Shown here: one piece after another, positions 54,013 to 63,466 of the stretch
How positions within the stretch are numbered: the first letter of the stretch is position 1
Layout: each line of letters opens with the position of its first letter
NCBI RefSeq assembly: GCF_024753545.1
Contig: NZ_JANTOO010000018.1
Span: forward strand, 1 to 64,000
Direction: 5' to 3'
Length of the DNA: 64,000 bases
Source: Lysinibacillus pinottii
GTDB taxonomy: Bacteria > Bacillota > Bacilli > Bacillales_A > Planococcaceae
Program-made: the position numbers and the translations under genes
The notes under the pieces: model-generated
Database searches by the model: none
What the model was told of the DNA's origin: nothing
What the model saw: only the letters and a program-made list of their open reading frames with translations

Positions 54013-54933
54013 CTAGTTTAAATCCATCCGTTTATTAAAGATTCGATACAAAATATCGACGAAAAGATTGATGAAAACGAATATTAATGAGGCGACCAGC
54101 ACGCCGCCTTGAACGATTGGTATATCTCGTGTGCGAATCGCATCGACAATCATTCGACCTAATCCGTTCACGGCGAAAACAGATTCTACTAATACTGTGC
54201 CGCCAAGTAAACTACCAAACTGTAAACCTACTACTGTAATAACTGGAATTAAGGCATTTCGTAATGCATGCTTTAAAATGATAATGTAACCTTTTAAGCC
54301 TTTAGCTTTAGCTGTTCGAATATAATCTTGGTGGACAACTTCTAACATACTTGAACGCGTCATACGTGCAACGATGGCAGCACCACCTGCGCCGAGTGTA
54401 ACCGCAGGGAGAATGATATGTTTAGCACTTTCCCAGCCTGCAACAGGTAGCCAATGTAACTGTACGGAGAAAACATACATTAATAAAATACCTAACCAGA
54501 AACTAGGGAGGGAGATTCCTAATAATGCCACAATCATTAAACCAACATCCATGAAGGAATAAGGGCGGATTGCTGAGATGATGCCGGCAATAAGCCCAAG
54601 AACAATGGTGATTAAAATACTATAAAAGGCCAGCTCAATTGTAATTGGTAAACGAGCCGTAATTTCTTCAAATACAGGTTGATTATTTTTTAAAGAATGA
54701 CCCATGTCTCCTTGTAAAAGATTTTTGATGTAATCTGTATATTGAATGGCTAAAGGCTTATTCAGTCCTAAATTTTCACGTAATTCATTAACGGTTTCTT
54801 GTGAAGCGCCTTCACCTGCTAAAATAATGGCTGGATCGCCTGGAATCATTTGCATAATTAGAAAAACAACAAGCGTTACACCGAGTGTCACGGGAATAAT
54901 TTGAGCAAGTCGTTTTAAGATAAATAATGTCAT
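54013..54933 (-). CDS. ABC transporter permease, DppB/OppB type
   Basis: 306 residues, six membrane segments. N-terminal RLAQIIPVTLGVTLVVFLIM, MIPGDPAIILAGEGAS, EAA loop TAKAKGLKGYIIILKHALRN. Begins 14 bases after the DppC-type gene. Confidence 0.92.
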   Translation of the reverse strand: MTLFILKRLAQIIPVTLGVTLVVFLIMQMIPGDPAIILAGEGASQETVNELRENLGLNKPLAIQYTDYIKNLLQGDMGHSLKNNQPVFEEITARLPITIELAFYSILITIVLGLIAGIISAIRPYSFMDVGLMIVALLGISLPSFWLGILLMYVFSVQLHWLPVAGWESAKHIILPAVTLGAGGAAIVARMTRSSMLEVVHQDYIRTAKAKGLKGYIIILKHALRNALIPVITVVGLQFGSLLGGTVLVESVFAVNGLGRMIVDAIRTRDIPIVQGGVLVASLIFVFINLFVDILYRIFNKRMDLN

Positions 54934-54947
54934 ATAACTTCTCTCCT

Positions 54948-55850
54948 TTAATTTTTCATTCTTGGATCTAAAGCATCCCGTAAACCATCTCCGAATAGGT
55001 TAAATCCTAGAACAAGGATGGAAATCATAATACCAGGGAAAAGGGCCATATATGGGGCGGTAAAAAGAAAATCCCGACCATTGGATAGCATAGCACCCCA
55101 TTCTGGCGATGGCGGTTGTGCACCTAATCCTAAGAATGACAGACCTGCTGCAGATAAAATGGCTGTTGCTAAACGCATAGATGCTTGGACAATAATAGGT
55201 GATAAAATATTCGGGAAGATATGCTTGAGTAATATGGTCATATCATTTGCACCAAGAGTTTTCACAGCATCGATATATTCTAATTTTTTTACTTCCATTG
55301 TCGATCCACGTACAATACGGGCAAACATAGGGATCGAGAAGAATCCAACAGCAATAGTTACATTAATAAGACTTGGTCCCAATGCGCTGACAATTGCTAA
55401 AGCAAGTAATATACCAGGAAAGGCAAGCATGATATCTAAAATACGACTAATAATCGAATCAATCCATTTTCCATAGTAGCCTGAGATAAGGCCGAGGATT
55501 GTCCCGATTGTCCCGCCAAACAACACGGCTGAAATACCAACACCAATCGATAAACGGGAGCCATATAATATTCGACTTAAAATATCTCGTCCTTTGTCAT
55601 CTGTACCCATTAAATGATCTAAACTTGGTCCTTGTAATTTTTGATCTAACTGAACATCGAATGGATCATAAGGAGCTATAATTGGCCCGATAAGAAACAT
55701 CAATATATATAGAAGAATGATGATACCCCCTGCGGCGGCAGCCTTATTTTTTTTGATTTTGTTTAGGAATGAGACAAGATTTTTTTTTCTAGAAGCTTTA
55801 CGTGCATTCACTAAAACAGCATGGTCGATAGTAGTAGTTACTTTATCCAT
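54948..55850 (-). CDS. ABC transporter permease, DppC/OppC type
   Basis: 300 residues. MGTDDKGRDILSRILYGSRL, EAA loop KTLGANDMTILLKHIFPNIL, and the C-terminal FGDGLRDALDPRMK are diagnostic. First gene of the minus-strand importer/two-component operon; divergent from the binding-protein gene. Confidence 0.92.
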   Translation of the reverse strand: MDKVTTTIDHAVLVNARKASRKKNLVSFLNKIKKNKAAAAGGIIILLYILMFLIGPIIAPYDPFDVQLDQKLQGPSLDHLMGTDDKGRDILSRILYGSRLSIGVGISAVLFGGTIGTILGLISGYYGKWIDSIISRILDIMLAFPGILLALAIVSALGPSLINVTIAVGFFSIPMFARIVRGSTMEVKKLEYIDAVKTLGANDMTILLKHIFPNILSPIIVQASMRLATAILSAAGLSFLGLGAQPPSPEWGAMLSNGRDFLFTAPYMALFPGIMISILVLGFNLFGDGLRDALDPRMKN

Positions 55851-55937
55851 AATGAAACTCCTTTTCTATTTGATTTGTTTTCAATTTAGTGAAAAGCGTA
55901 AAGAATGTAAATATTATAGGAAGTATTAGTCAGAAAA

Positions 55938-55971
55938 TTTAAAAAACAAGTAAAAATTTTAAAAAACAAGT
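55938..55971 (+). repeat. Phased direct repeat, candidate response-regulator site
   Basis: TTTAAAAAACAAGT occurs at 55938-55951 and again at 55958-55971, exactly 20 bp apart (about two helix turns). The second copy covers the -35 position of the promoter at 55986. Confidence 0.8.
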
Positions 55972-55985
55972 GAATTTTATTTCTT

Positions 55986-55991
55986 TATAAT
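55986..55991 (+). promoter_or_regulatory. -10 box of the binding-protein operon
   Basis: A perfect TATAAT. Seventeen bases upstream is AAAACA, a poor -35 lying in the second repeat, which is what an activator-dependent promoter looks like. Confidence 0.7.
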
Positions 55992-56031
55992 TCGAAATGT
56001 AAGGACCACAACATAAAAGGAGGAAATGTCT

Positions 56032-57591
56032 ATGAAGAAAATGAAGCTTGTTTTATTCATGACACTCATTACTGTTCTAGTTTTGCAGGCGTGCTCAACT
56101 GCTAGTAATAAGAGTGTAGAGGGTTCCAATGAGGGGGCTAAAAGTGTAGGAGGGGAATTAGTTGTTTTAAGAGCATCAGATGCAACAAGCCTTGATCCTC
56201 ACTTTATTACAGATATTCCGTCAGCGAATATTATTCATGGCAAAGTATATGAAACACTTGTTGCTTTTGATAGAGATCGTAAAATTGCGCCATTACTTGC
56301 AAAAGAGTGGGAACAGAAAGATGATGTCACTTGGACGTTTATTTTAAATGAAGGTATTAAATTCCATGATGGAGCAGATTTTAATGCTGAGGCTGTAAAA
56401 GCTACATTCGATCGCATTTTAGATCCTGAGACTGGGTCACCTCAGCGTGATAAATTATCAATGATTAGTGAAGTAGTAGTAGACGATACGTTTGTTGTTA
56501 CGTTGAAATTAAAAGAGCCTTATGCACCACTTTTATCAATTTTAGCAAGTCAGGAAGGTAGTATGATTAGCCCGAAAGCTATTGCAGAAGAGGGAGATCA
56601 ATTAGCAACACATCCAGTAGGGACAGGTCCATTTGTATTTGATTCTTGGAAAACGGGTCAAGAAATTACATTAAGTTCAAATAAGGACTACTGGGGTACG
56701 GTACCAAAAGTAGATAAAGTAACATTTAAAGTAGTACCTGAGGACTCTACACGTTTAGCAATGATTGAAAGTGGAGAAGCGCATATCGCTGAGCAAGTAC
56801 CAGTAACTGAAATTGATCGTATTGAAAATTCGTCAACTATGAATCTATTCCGAGCAGAAGGACTGGCAGTAGAATTTATCGGTTTCAATGTAAAAGATGC
56901 ACTGTTATCTGATGTCAAAGTACGTCAAGCAGTTAGTTATGCAGTAGACCGTGAAGCAATTATTAGTGGTATTTATGATAATGTTGGCACACTTGCAAAT
57001 TCCGCAATGAGTCCAAAAATTATCGGTTACTCTAGTGAGACAAAGCCATATGATTACGATGTAGTCAAAGCAAAAGAACTATTAAAGGAAGCGGGTGTTA
57101 AAGAAGGAACAAAAGTAAAACTACTAACGAGCGACCGTAAAGAGCGTATTAATATGGCAGAGGTTATTCAATCTCAATTGAAGGGCATTGGTCTTGACGT
57201 TGAAATTCAAGTTATGGAATACGGCGCATTTATTTCTGAAATTACGAAAGAACAACACCAAATATTTATTAGTGGCTGGGGGAATGCAACTGGAGATGCT
57301 GATTATAACCAATTTAATCTATTCCATACTGCTTCTATGGGGCCTCCTGGAAACCATTTCTACTATTCAAATCCAGAAATAGACAAGCTAATTGAGCAAG
57401 GACGTTCTGAATCAAATCAAGAGGCACGTAATGAAATCTACAAAAAAGCAATGCAAATGGAGTTAGATGATGCTGTTTATATTCCGGTTCGAAACTACGA
57501 GCACTTAGCTGTTTACAGTAATGCTGTCAAAGGGTTCTGGTTAGATGCGTCAAACTATACGATGATTAGTGGCGTTGAAATTGTAGAATAA
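56032..57591 (+). CDS. Oligopeptide-type ABC transporter substrate-binding lipoprotein
   Basis: 519 residues from ATG 56032, eight bases after AAAAGGAGG (an ATG two codons earlier is too close). Lipobox LQAC, Cys21. SBP family 5: LVVLRASDATSLDPHFITD, GIKFHDGADFNAEAVKATFD, HPVGTGPFVFDSWKTGQEIT, later AVSYAVDREAIISGIY. Heads the plus-strand unit with two amidohydrolases; its permease and ATPases are encoded divergently. Confidence 0.92.
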   Translation: MKKMKLVLFMTLITVLVLQACSTASNKSVEGSNEGAKSVGGELVVLRASDATSLDPHFITDIPSANIIHGKVYETLVAFDRDRKIAPLLAKEWEQKDDVTWTFILNEGIKFHDGADFNAEAVKATFDRILDPETGSPQRDKLSMISEVVVDDTFVVTLKLKEPYAPLLSILASQEGSMISPKAIAEEGDQLATHPVGTGPFVFDSWKTGQEITLSSNKDYWGTVPKVDKVTFKVVPEDSTRLAMIESGEAHIAEQVPVTEIDRIENSSTMNLFRAEGLAVEFIGFNVKDALLSDVKVRQAVSYAVDREAIISGIYDNVGTLANSAMSPKIIGYSSETKPYDYDVVKAKELLKEAGVKEGTKVKLLTSDRKERINMAEVIQSQLKGIGLDVEIQVMEYGAFISEITKEQHQIFISGWGNATGDADYNQFNLFHTASMGPPGNHFYYSNPEIDKLIEQGRSESNQEARNEIYKKAMQMELDDAVYIPVRNYEHLAVYSNAVKGFWLDASNYTMISGVEIVE

Positions 57592-57633
57592 TCAAACTTG
57601 GTGAAACCTAAAAATACCAATGAGGAGGAAACT

Positions 57634-58884
57634 ATGAATAAATTACTGCTGAAAAATGTGAGATTAGAAGAGGCATTTGAGCATGAAAATGAATGCATTG
57701 TTGCAACTCGTACTGCTATTTATGATGTTCTAATTGTAGATGGATATGTTCAACAAGTAGATAAAAATATAGTAGTTGATGGCAATGTTGAAATAGTAGA
57801 TGCTCAGAAGCAATTATTAGTCCCTTCTTTCCGAGAAATGCATATTCATATTGATAAAACTTATTTTGGTGGGGAGTGGCAAGCGCCAAGACCTATTACA
57901 AAAGGGATATTAACGCGCATTGAGGAAGAAAAAACACTGCTTCCTAAACAATTACCAACCGCGGCTTATCGGGCTGAGGAAATGGTCAAGTGGTTAATTT
58001 CACAAGGGCATACACATATACGGTCGCATTGTAATGTGGACCCACAAATTGGAACCAAGCATATTGAAATTACAAAGCAAGTACTAGAAAAATATCAAAA
58101 TCAAATTACTTATGATATTGTGGCTTTCCCACAGCATGGTTTACTGCGCTCTAATGTGGAGGGACTTATCCGTGAGGCGATGGCAATGGGTGCAACGCTT
58201 GTTGGAGGAGTTGACCCATCCATTGTAGATAGAAATATTGAGAAGTCATTGCAAACAACGATGGCCATTGCCCAAGACTACCATACAGGGATAGATATTC
58301 ATATTCATACAGCTAATACTTTAGGTGAATTTGAATTTTATAAACTAATAGAATTAACAAAACAGGCGAAAAAAGAAGGACAAGTTACGATTAGTCATGC
58401 AATGGCGCTTGCGGATTTAGAGCAAGCGCGATTAGAGAACTTAGTTCAGGCAATGGCTGCTGTTCAAATGGATGTTACAACAACGGTACCAACGGATATT
58501 AATCGCTCGACGATACCGATTCCATACCTTTATAACAATGGTGTAAACGTTTCTGTTGGACATGACAGTTTAACAGATCATTGGTCTCCTTATGGTACAG
58601 GAAACACTATTATGAAATTAAATGTAATGGCGGAGAGATTCCGTTTTATCGATGAATATTCATTAAGTCGCGCTTGGAAATATGCTTCGGGTGGCATTAC
58701 ACCATTGAATGATGCAGGAGAACGAGTTTGGCCACAGGTTGGTGATAAAGCCAATATGCTTTTAGTAGATGGAATTAGTACTGCACATGTTGTAGCAAGA
58801 AGATGCCCTATTTCTACAGTTATTTCACAAGGATATATTATTCACCAACAGGAAATTGGAGAGTTGAAAGGAGAATACAGATGA
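57634..58884 (+). CDS. Cytosine-deaminase-like amidohydrolase
   Basis: 416 residues from ATG 57634 behind GAGGAGG; twelve upstream codons are open without a site. Metal and substrate motifs: HxH in REMHIHIDKTYF, His in IDIHIHTANT, His in VTISHAMAL, Asp in VSVGHDSLTDHWSPYG. This is the bacterial cytosine-deaminase (CodA/AtzC-like) branch. Cytosolic. With an oligopeptide-type importer next door the true substrate may be an N-heterocyclic or amide compound rather than cytosine. Confidence 0.85.
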   Translation: MNKLLLKNVRLEEAFEHENECIVATRTAIYDVLIVDGYVQQVDKNIVVDGNVEIVDAQKQLLVPSFREMHIHIDKTYFGGEWQAPRPITKGILTRIEEEKTLLPKQLPTAAYRAEEMVKWLISQGHTHIRSHCNVDPQIGTKHIEITKQVLEKYQNQITYDIVAFPQHGLLRSNVEGLIREAMAMGATLVGGVDPSIVDRNIEKSLQTTMAIAQDYHTGIDIHIHTANTLGEFEFYKLIELTKQAKKEGQVTISHAMALADLEQARLENLVQAMAAVQMDVTTTVPTDINRSTIPIPYLYNNGVNVSVGHDSLTDHWSPYGTGNTIMKLNVMAERFRFIDEYSLSRAWKYASGGITPLNDAGERVWPQVGDKANMLLVDGISTAHVVARRCPISTVISQGYIIHQQEIGELKGEYR

Positions 58885-60092
58885 AGCACTGGCTTACAAA
58901 TGTTCTACTTGAAACAGGAGAATATCTAAAAGAAAATGGTACTGTCGGTACAAAGGTGGAGCTTTTTCACCTTGAAATTACAGATGGCTTTATTTCTCAA
59001 ATGGTACCAGCAACAGAAACCATTGATTCTCTAGATGAAGTAACAGATATGAAAGGGAAGCTGCTATTACCAGCCTTTAAAGAAATGCATAATCACTTAG
59101 ATAAGACATACTTGTCCTTACCGTGGAAAGCATGCGTGCCTGTGAAGAACTTAAAGGAACGCTTGGCTCGTGAAGCACAAGAATTATCGATTCTTGCAAC
59201 GACTGGTAAACAACGAGCAACAGCCATGATTGAGAAAATTCTCAATCATGGTGCCAATCATATCCGTACACATGTCAATATCGATCCGTACATTGGCTTA
59301 AAAAACTTAGAGGGTGTACTAGAGGCATTAGAAGATTATAAAGATGTTGTGACATCAGAAGTTATTGCCTTTCCACAGCATGGCTTACTAAGAGACGATG
59401 TGCCTAAATTATTACGTGAAGCCTTGCGCAATGGGGCAACGATGATTGGTGGGCTAGATCCTGCTGGCATAGATAATTCGATTGAGCCTTCTCTTTATGA
59501 AGTAATGAATATTGCACAAGAATTTAACGTAGATGTTGATATTCACCTCCATGATGGAGGCCATGTGGGTTATTATACAATCGATAAATGGATAGATATT
59601 GTAGAGGATGCAAACTATCAGGGGAGAACGGCTATTAGTCACGCCTTTTCACTTGGAGATGTATCGGCTTTGGAACAGCACAAAATTGCAGATCGTCTAG
59701 CACAACAGCAAGTAAAAATTATGTCAACGGTGCCATTTGATTTGAGACGATTAATCCCACCGATTGACTTACTAACAGAGCATGGAGTAGATGTTCGCTT
59801 TGGTTGTGATGGCTTTTATGATTCATGGAGTCCAAATGGCTCGGGAGATATTTTAGAAAAAGCAACAACTTTTGCAGATAATACACGTAAGCTAGATGAG
59901 CGTTCTATTCGACAAACCTTAAAATATATTACAAATGGTGTCACACCATTGGATGGCAATGGTCAAAAGGTTTGGCCAAACGTGCAAGATGAAGCGAGCT
60001 TTGTTTTCTTTGACGCCATTTCTAGCGCTGAAGTCATTGCACGTAAACCATCCAAACGGGTGGTGATGTCAAAAGGCAAGTTTATCAATTAA
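58881..60092 (+). CDS. Cytosine-deaminase-like amidohydrolase, paralogue
   Basis: 403 residues from ATG 58881 in an ATGA overlap with the previous stop. Same fold and motifs, intact: KEMHNHLDKTYL, VDIHLHDGGH, TAISHAFSL, FGCDGFYDSWSP. The two enzymes are clearly related but divergent, so they probably take different steps or substrates, or form a hetero-oligomer. Confidence 0.85.
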   Translation: MKHWLTNVLLETGEYLKENGTVGTKVELFHLEITDGFISQMVPATETIDSLDEVTDMKGKLLLPAFKEMHNHLDKTYLSLPWKACVPVKNLKERLAREAQELSILATTGKQRATAMIEKILNHGANHIRTHVNIDPYIGLKNLEGVLEALEDYKDVVTSEVIAFPQHGLLRDDVPKLLREALRNGATMIGGLDPAGIDNSIEPSLYEVMNIAQEFNVDVDIHLHDGGHVGYYTIDKWIDIVEDANYQGRTAISHAFSLGDVSALEQHKIADRLAQQQVKIMSTVPFDLRRLIPPIDLLTEHGVDVRFGCDGFYDSWSPNGSGDILEKATTFADNTRKLDERSIRQTLKYITNGVTPLDGNGQKVWPNVQDEASFVFFDAISSAEVIARKPSKRVVMSKGKFIN

Positions 60093-60261
60093 GTATCAAT
60101 CTAAATCCCCCTTATTTAGATTACATAGCAAACTAGAAAATTTTCTAGTTTGCTATACTTATGTTTTAATAGATAGGAAGAAATACAAGAAAGGGAAGTA
60201 GATTTTTAAAAGAATTCATCATTAACGATGTAGAAGTCTCTTATATACAGGTGTGATAAAT

Positions 60262-61167
60262 ATGAAGCAACTAACAATCTATATGATTTTATTTAGCTGT
60301 GTATTTTTTTGGGCCAGTAACTTTATTATTGGCTCTATTTTAATTGAACATTGGTCTCCGATCATGGTTGCCATTTTTAGATTAATTGTCATTGTCCTAT
60401 TTTTAGGCTGCATTAGTTGGAAGGCTATTATTCGTACAAGATTAACACGCAATGACCTCCTATTACTAATCATTGCAGGGATACTAGGTGTTTCCATCAA
60501 TCACTTTAGCTTTTACGCAAGTCTTCAGCATACCTCTCCTATTACCGCGGCTTTAATTTTAGCCTGCGCACCGATTGTCACGTCTTTGCTTAATAAAATG
60601 ATGTATCAGGAATCACGAAACGGTATATTTTGGCTAGGTGCAATCATTTCGTTCGTAGGAGTTGGCCTCATCATTACTAAGGGAGCCCTCATCACCATTT
60701 CTATAGGGAAGGGGGAGGTGCTAAGTTTAATAACGATGCTAAGCTTTGCCTTATTCCTTATTATTGTGAATCATCTCAGTCTGAAATTGTCAGCTCAGTC
60801 CATCACCTTCTATACAAACTTAATCGGTTTGCTAGTGCTTGTACCATTTTCGTTTACAATGTGGACACAAACAAATTGGCAAGTAGCATACCCTTATTGG
60901 ATTCTACTCATTTTATCAGCGGTTATTATTCATGGGATTAGTAATTTATTATGGAATCAAAAAATGAAGGAGATTGGCTCAACGAATGCTTCGCTATTAT
61001 TGAATTTTGAGCCAGCTATCGCAATGCTATTAAGTGCAATTTTTTTAAAGCAATTTCCTACAAGTGTCCAAATATACGGCTCCTTATTGATTTTACTAGG
61101 AATTCTACTATGTATTTACTATAAGGAAATAAGAACTTTACTTTTTATGAAAAGAAAAATAACTTAA
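60262..61167 (+). CDS. EamA/DMT-family transporter
   Basis: 301 residues with ten membrane segments in two EamA repeats (ASNFIIGSILIEHWSPIMVA; SLITMLSFALFLIIVNHLSL). Start ATG 60262 follows a weak AGGTGTGAT site. Putative metabolite exporter; it may export a product of the preceding amidohydrolases, but it lies about 170 bases downstream with no clear coupling. Confidence 0.85.
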   Translation: MKQLTIYMILFSCVFFWASNFIIGSILIEHWSPIMVAIFRLIVIVLFLGCISWKAIIRTRLTRNDLLLLIIAGILGVSINHFSFYASLQHTSPITAALILACAPIVTSLLNKMMYQESRNGIFWLGAIISFVGVGLIITKGALITISIGKGEVLSLITMLSFALFLIIVNHLSLKLSAQSITFYTNLIGLLVLVPFSFTMWTQTNWQVAYPYWILLILSAVIIHGISNLLWNQKMKEIGSTNASLLLNFEPAIAMLLSAIFLKQFPTSVQIYGSLLILLGILLCIYYKEIRTLLFMKRKIT

Positions 61168-61184
61168 ACAATCTTTTTTTCCGT

Positions 61185-61222
61185 ACAGTATGTTGGAAAT
61201 GTTTCTAGCATGCTGTTTTTTT
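61185..61222 (+). terminator. Terminator after the EamA gene
   Basis: 8-bp stem ACAGTATG / CATGCTGT with one T-G pair and seven T. Confidence 0.7.
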
Positions 61223-61929
61223 CTGTATATATTGTTTTTTTGAAAAAATAATATGTCTTAAAAAAGGGTCTTGTTCTGGCATGTTTGTCACCTGATAGAA
61301 GCGAATGATTCTGTTACAGAGTGTTGAGTGTTCAACTTTAAGTTGAAAAAATATATATTTGAATAATAAAAATGTAGAGATATTGAAAGTGATTTAAAAA
61401 TTATACATTCCATGTATTGTTATAAAAATATCATTTTACAAATATAAGTAAAAAAACAGTCGTTATTATATTTTTAAGGTTATTTTTAATGATGAAAATT
61501 TTGTTCGTTTCTATTGTAAATTTCTCTCTTATTCTAAAAATTTCTACATTATATCTTTAGCGTCTGCTTCGTTTTAAGTGATAGAGAGGTACTGTTAGAA
61601 ATGGTGAAAAGAGACGTATACATCTAGTGAATGTGAAAATATGCACAAAAATAATTATCTCAATATAATTAATAGTTATTTATAAAATAGAGTAGAAAAG
61701 TAATAATAGCTAAATGGTGTAATGTTTTTTGTAGGATAAACGCTGTTCTGCTTAGAGACTGTAAGGGTTATGTGATGAAATACACTAATGGGAAAACAAA
61801 ATACTTTTTGGAGAAATAATATTTTTTAGAAAAACATCTTGCATTTGAATAATTCTAAGTGGTAAATTGTTTTACATGGACGTTCATAGAATTTTCACAG
61901 GTAGCAAAAGAGGGGAGAAATGAGAATTT
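61223..61929. other. AT-rich intergenic region, about 700 bases
   Basis: No supported gene. It holds one odd-centred perfect palindrome TTCAACTT-T-AAGTTGAA (61331-61347), preceded by GTTGA-gtg-TTCAAC. Long for a bacterial spacer, and likely the control region of the OFA transporter gene; I could not place a promoter with confidence. Confidence 0.6.
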
Positions 61930-63198
61930 ATGAATAAAAATAGATGGTTAATTGCATTATCTGCAATCGCTATTCACCTTTCAATCGGTGGAGCCTATGC
62001 ATACAGTGTATACAAGCTACCGATTGTCACAGAAATGGGATGGAGTGAAACAAAGGTAACGGTTGCCTTTACCATTATGATGGGGCTTGCTGGGTTTTCA
62101 GCTGCATTATTTGGTAGTTTAGTAGAGAAAATGGGACCACGTAAATCGGCGATGGTAGCAGCTGTCTTATTTGGAGCAGGACAAGCTGGTGCAGGTGTAG
62201 CGATTTCAATGGATTCTGTCGTGTTGTACTGGTTAACATATGGTGTACTAAGTGGATTAGGTATGGGGATTGGTTATATTGCGCCAGTATCAACGCTTGT
62301 AAAATGGTTCCCAGATCGACGAGGTCTAGCAACAGGGATGGCCGTACTTGGGTTTGGATCTGGTGCCCTGATTACTGCACCGGTGGCAGCCAACTTAATG
62401 GAGGCAGTTGGCATCTCTACAACATACTTTATTTTAGGTGCAAGTTATTTCACGTTAATGATTTTAGGGGCTTCATATATAGCGCCGCCTAAGCCTGGTT
62501 ATATGCCAGCTAATATGAAGGCAGCAGCCGATAACGGCAAAGAAGTAGTAAAGAAAGATTTAGCAGTTATGTCAGCACGTGAGGCTGTCAAAACAAAGCA
62601 TTTCTGGATGCTATGGTCTATGCATTTAGTTAATGTTACAGCAGGAATTATGATGATATCTGTTGCCTCACCAATGGCGCAGGAAATTGTTGGGCTATCA
62701 GTCGCAGGAGCAGCAGCGATGGTAGGAATCATGGGGTTATTTAATGGTGGTGGTCGTTTAATCTGGGCGGCTGTGTCTGATTATATTGGGCGTTCAAATG
62801 TTTTTGTTATTTTCTTTACAGCACAGCTAATCACATTTATCGTTTTACCACATACAACAAACGTAATTATTTTCCAAGCACTTATTTTCTTAGTAGTTAG
62901 TTGCTATGGTGGAGGGTTCTCAAATTTACCTGCTTTTGCAAGTGATTTATTTGGAACAAAGCAACTGGGTGTTATTCATGGGTATTTATTAACAACTTGG
63001 TCATTGGGTGGTATTTTCGGACCGTTGTTAGTAAGCACAATTAAAAATGCTTATGGAAGCTATATTCCTGTATTCTATGTATTTGCAGGTTTAATCGCTG
63101 CTTCATTAATCATTTCATTAACATTACGTGCAGATGTACGTAAACAAACAGCTTTAAAAGCGGCACAAAATGTTGGAGACGTTTCCGCTACTCAATAA
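61930..63198 (+). CDS. OFA-family MFS transporter (oxalate/formate antiporter-like)
   Basis: 422 residues, 12 membrane segments. Begins NKNRWLIALSAIAIHLSIGG then AYAYSVYKLPI, typical of the OFA family; WFPDRRGLATGMAVLGFGSG is the central signature. Family members carry oxalate, formate, pyruvate or other small carboxylates. The preceding purine-rich gaggggagaaatga is the ribosome site. Unusually long leader region upstream. Confidence 0.88.
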   Translation: MNKNRWLIALSAIAIHLSIGGAYAYSVYKLPIVTEMGWSETKVTVAFTIMMGLAGFSAALFGSLVEKMGPRKSAMVAAVLFGAGQAGAGVAISMDSVVLYWLTYGVLSGLGMGIGYIAPVSTLVKWFPDRRGLATGMAVLGFGSGALITAPVAANLMEAVGISTTYFILGASYFTLMILGASYIAPPKPGYMPANMKAAADNGKEVVKKDLAVMSAREAVKTKHFWMLWSMHLVNVTAGIMMISVASPMAQEIVGLSVAGAAAMVGIMGLFNGGGRLIWAAVSDYIGRSNVFVIFFTAQLITFIVLPHTTNVIIFQALIFLVVSCYGGGFSNLPAFASDLFGTKQLGVIHGYLLTTWSLGGIFGPLLVSTIKNAYGSYIPVFYVFAGLIAASLIISLTLRADVRKQTALKAAQNVGDVSATQ

Positions 63199-63210
63199 TA
63201 TATTTTTGGG

Positions 63211-63261
63211 ATAACTGTATAGGTGTCATTTCGCACGTGGCACTTATATAGTTATTTTTTT
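63211..63261 (+). terminator. Terminator after the OFA transporter gene
   Basis: An 18-bp stem with wobbles, ATAACTGTATAGGTGTCA / TGGCACTTATATAGTTAT, and T run. Confidence 0.88.
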
Positions 63262-63466
63262 GCTTTTGTTGTTATATAACAATATTCAATTACTTATTTA
63301 ATGTATAACAGCGCATTTCTGATGTCAATACCATTACTGGAAATAAAAAGATTTCTTTATTAAAAGAGAAAATTTGTAACGAAAGAGGAGATAAGGGATA
63401 AACAGCTAAAATTTGAATCTTTTCTCAAGGGTAATCGTATATAAAGTATTTAGGGAGGGATTTACT

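Noticed and set aside
55018..55476. 152-codon plus-strand frame opposite the permease gene
   Set aside because: Exactly antisense to a conserved permease; typical shadow frame.
61488..61562. Short plus-strand frame beginning MMKILFVSIVN
   Set aside because: 23 codons, no ribosome site, AT-driven hydrophobic composition; no support as a gene.
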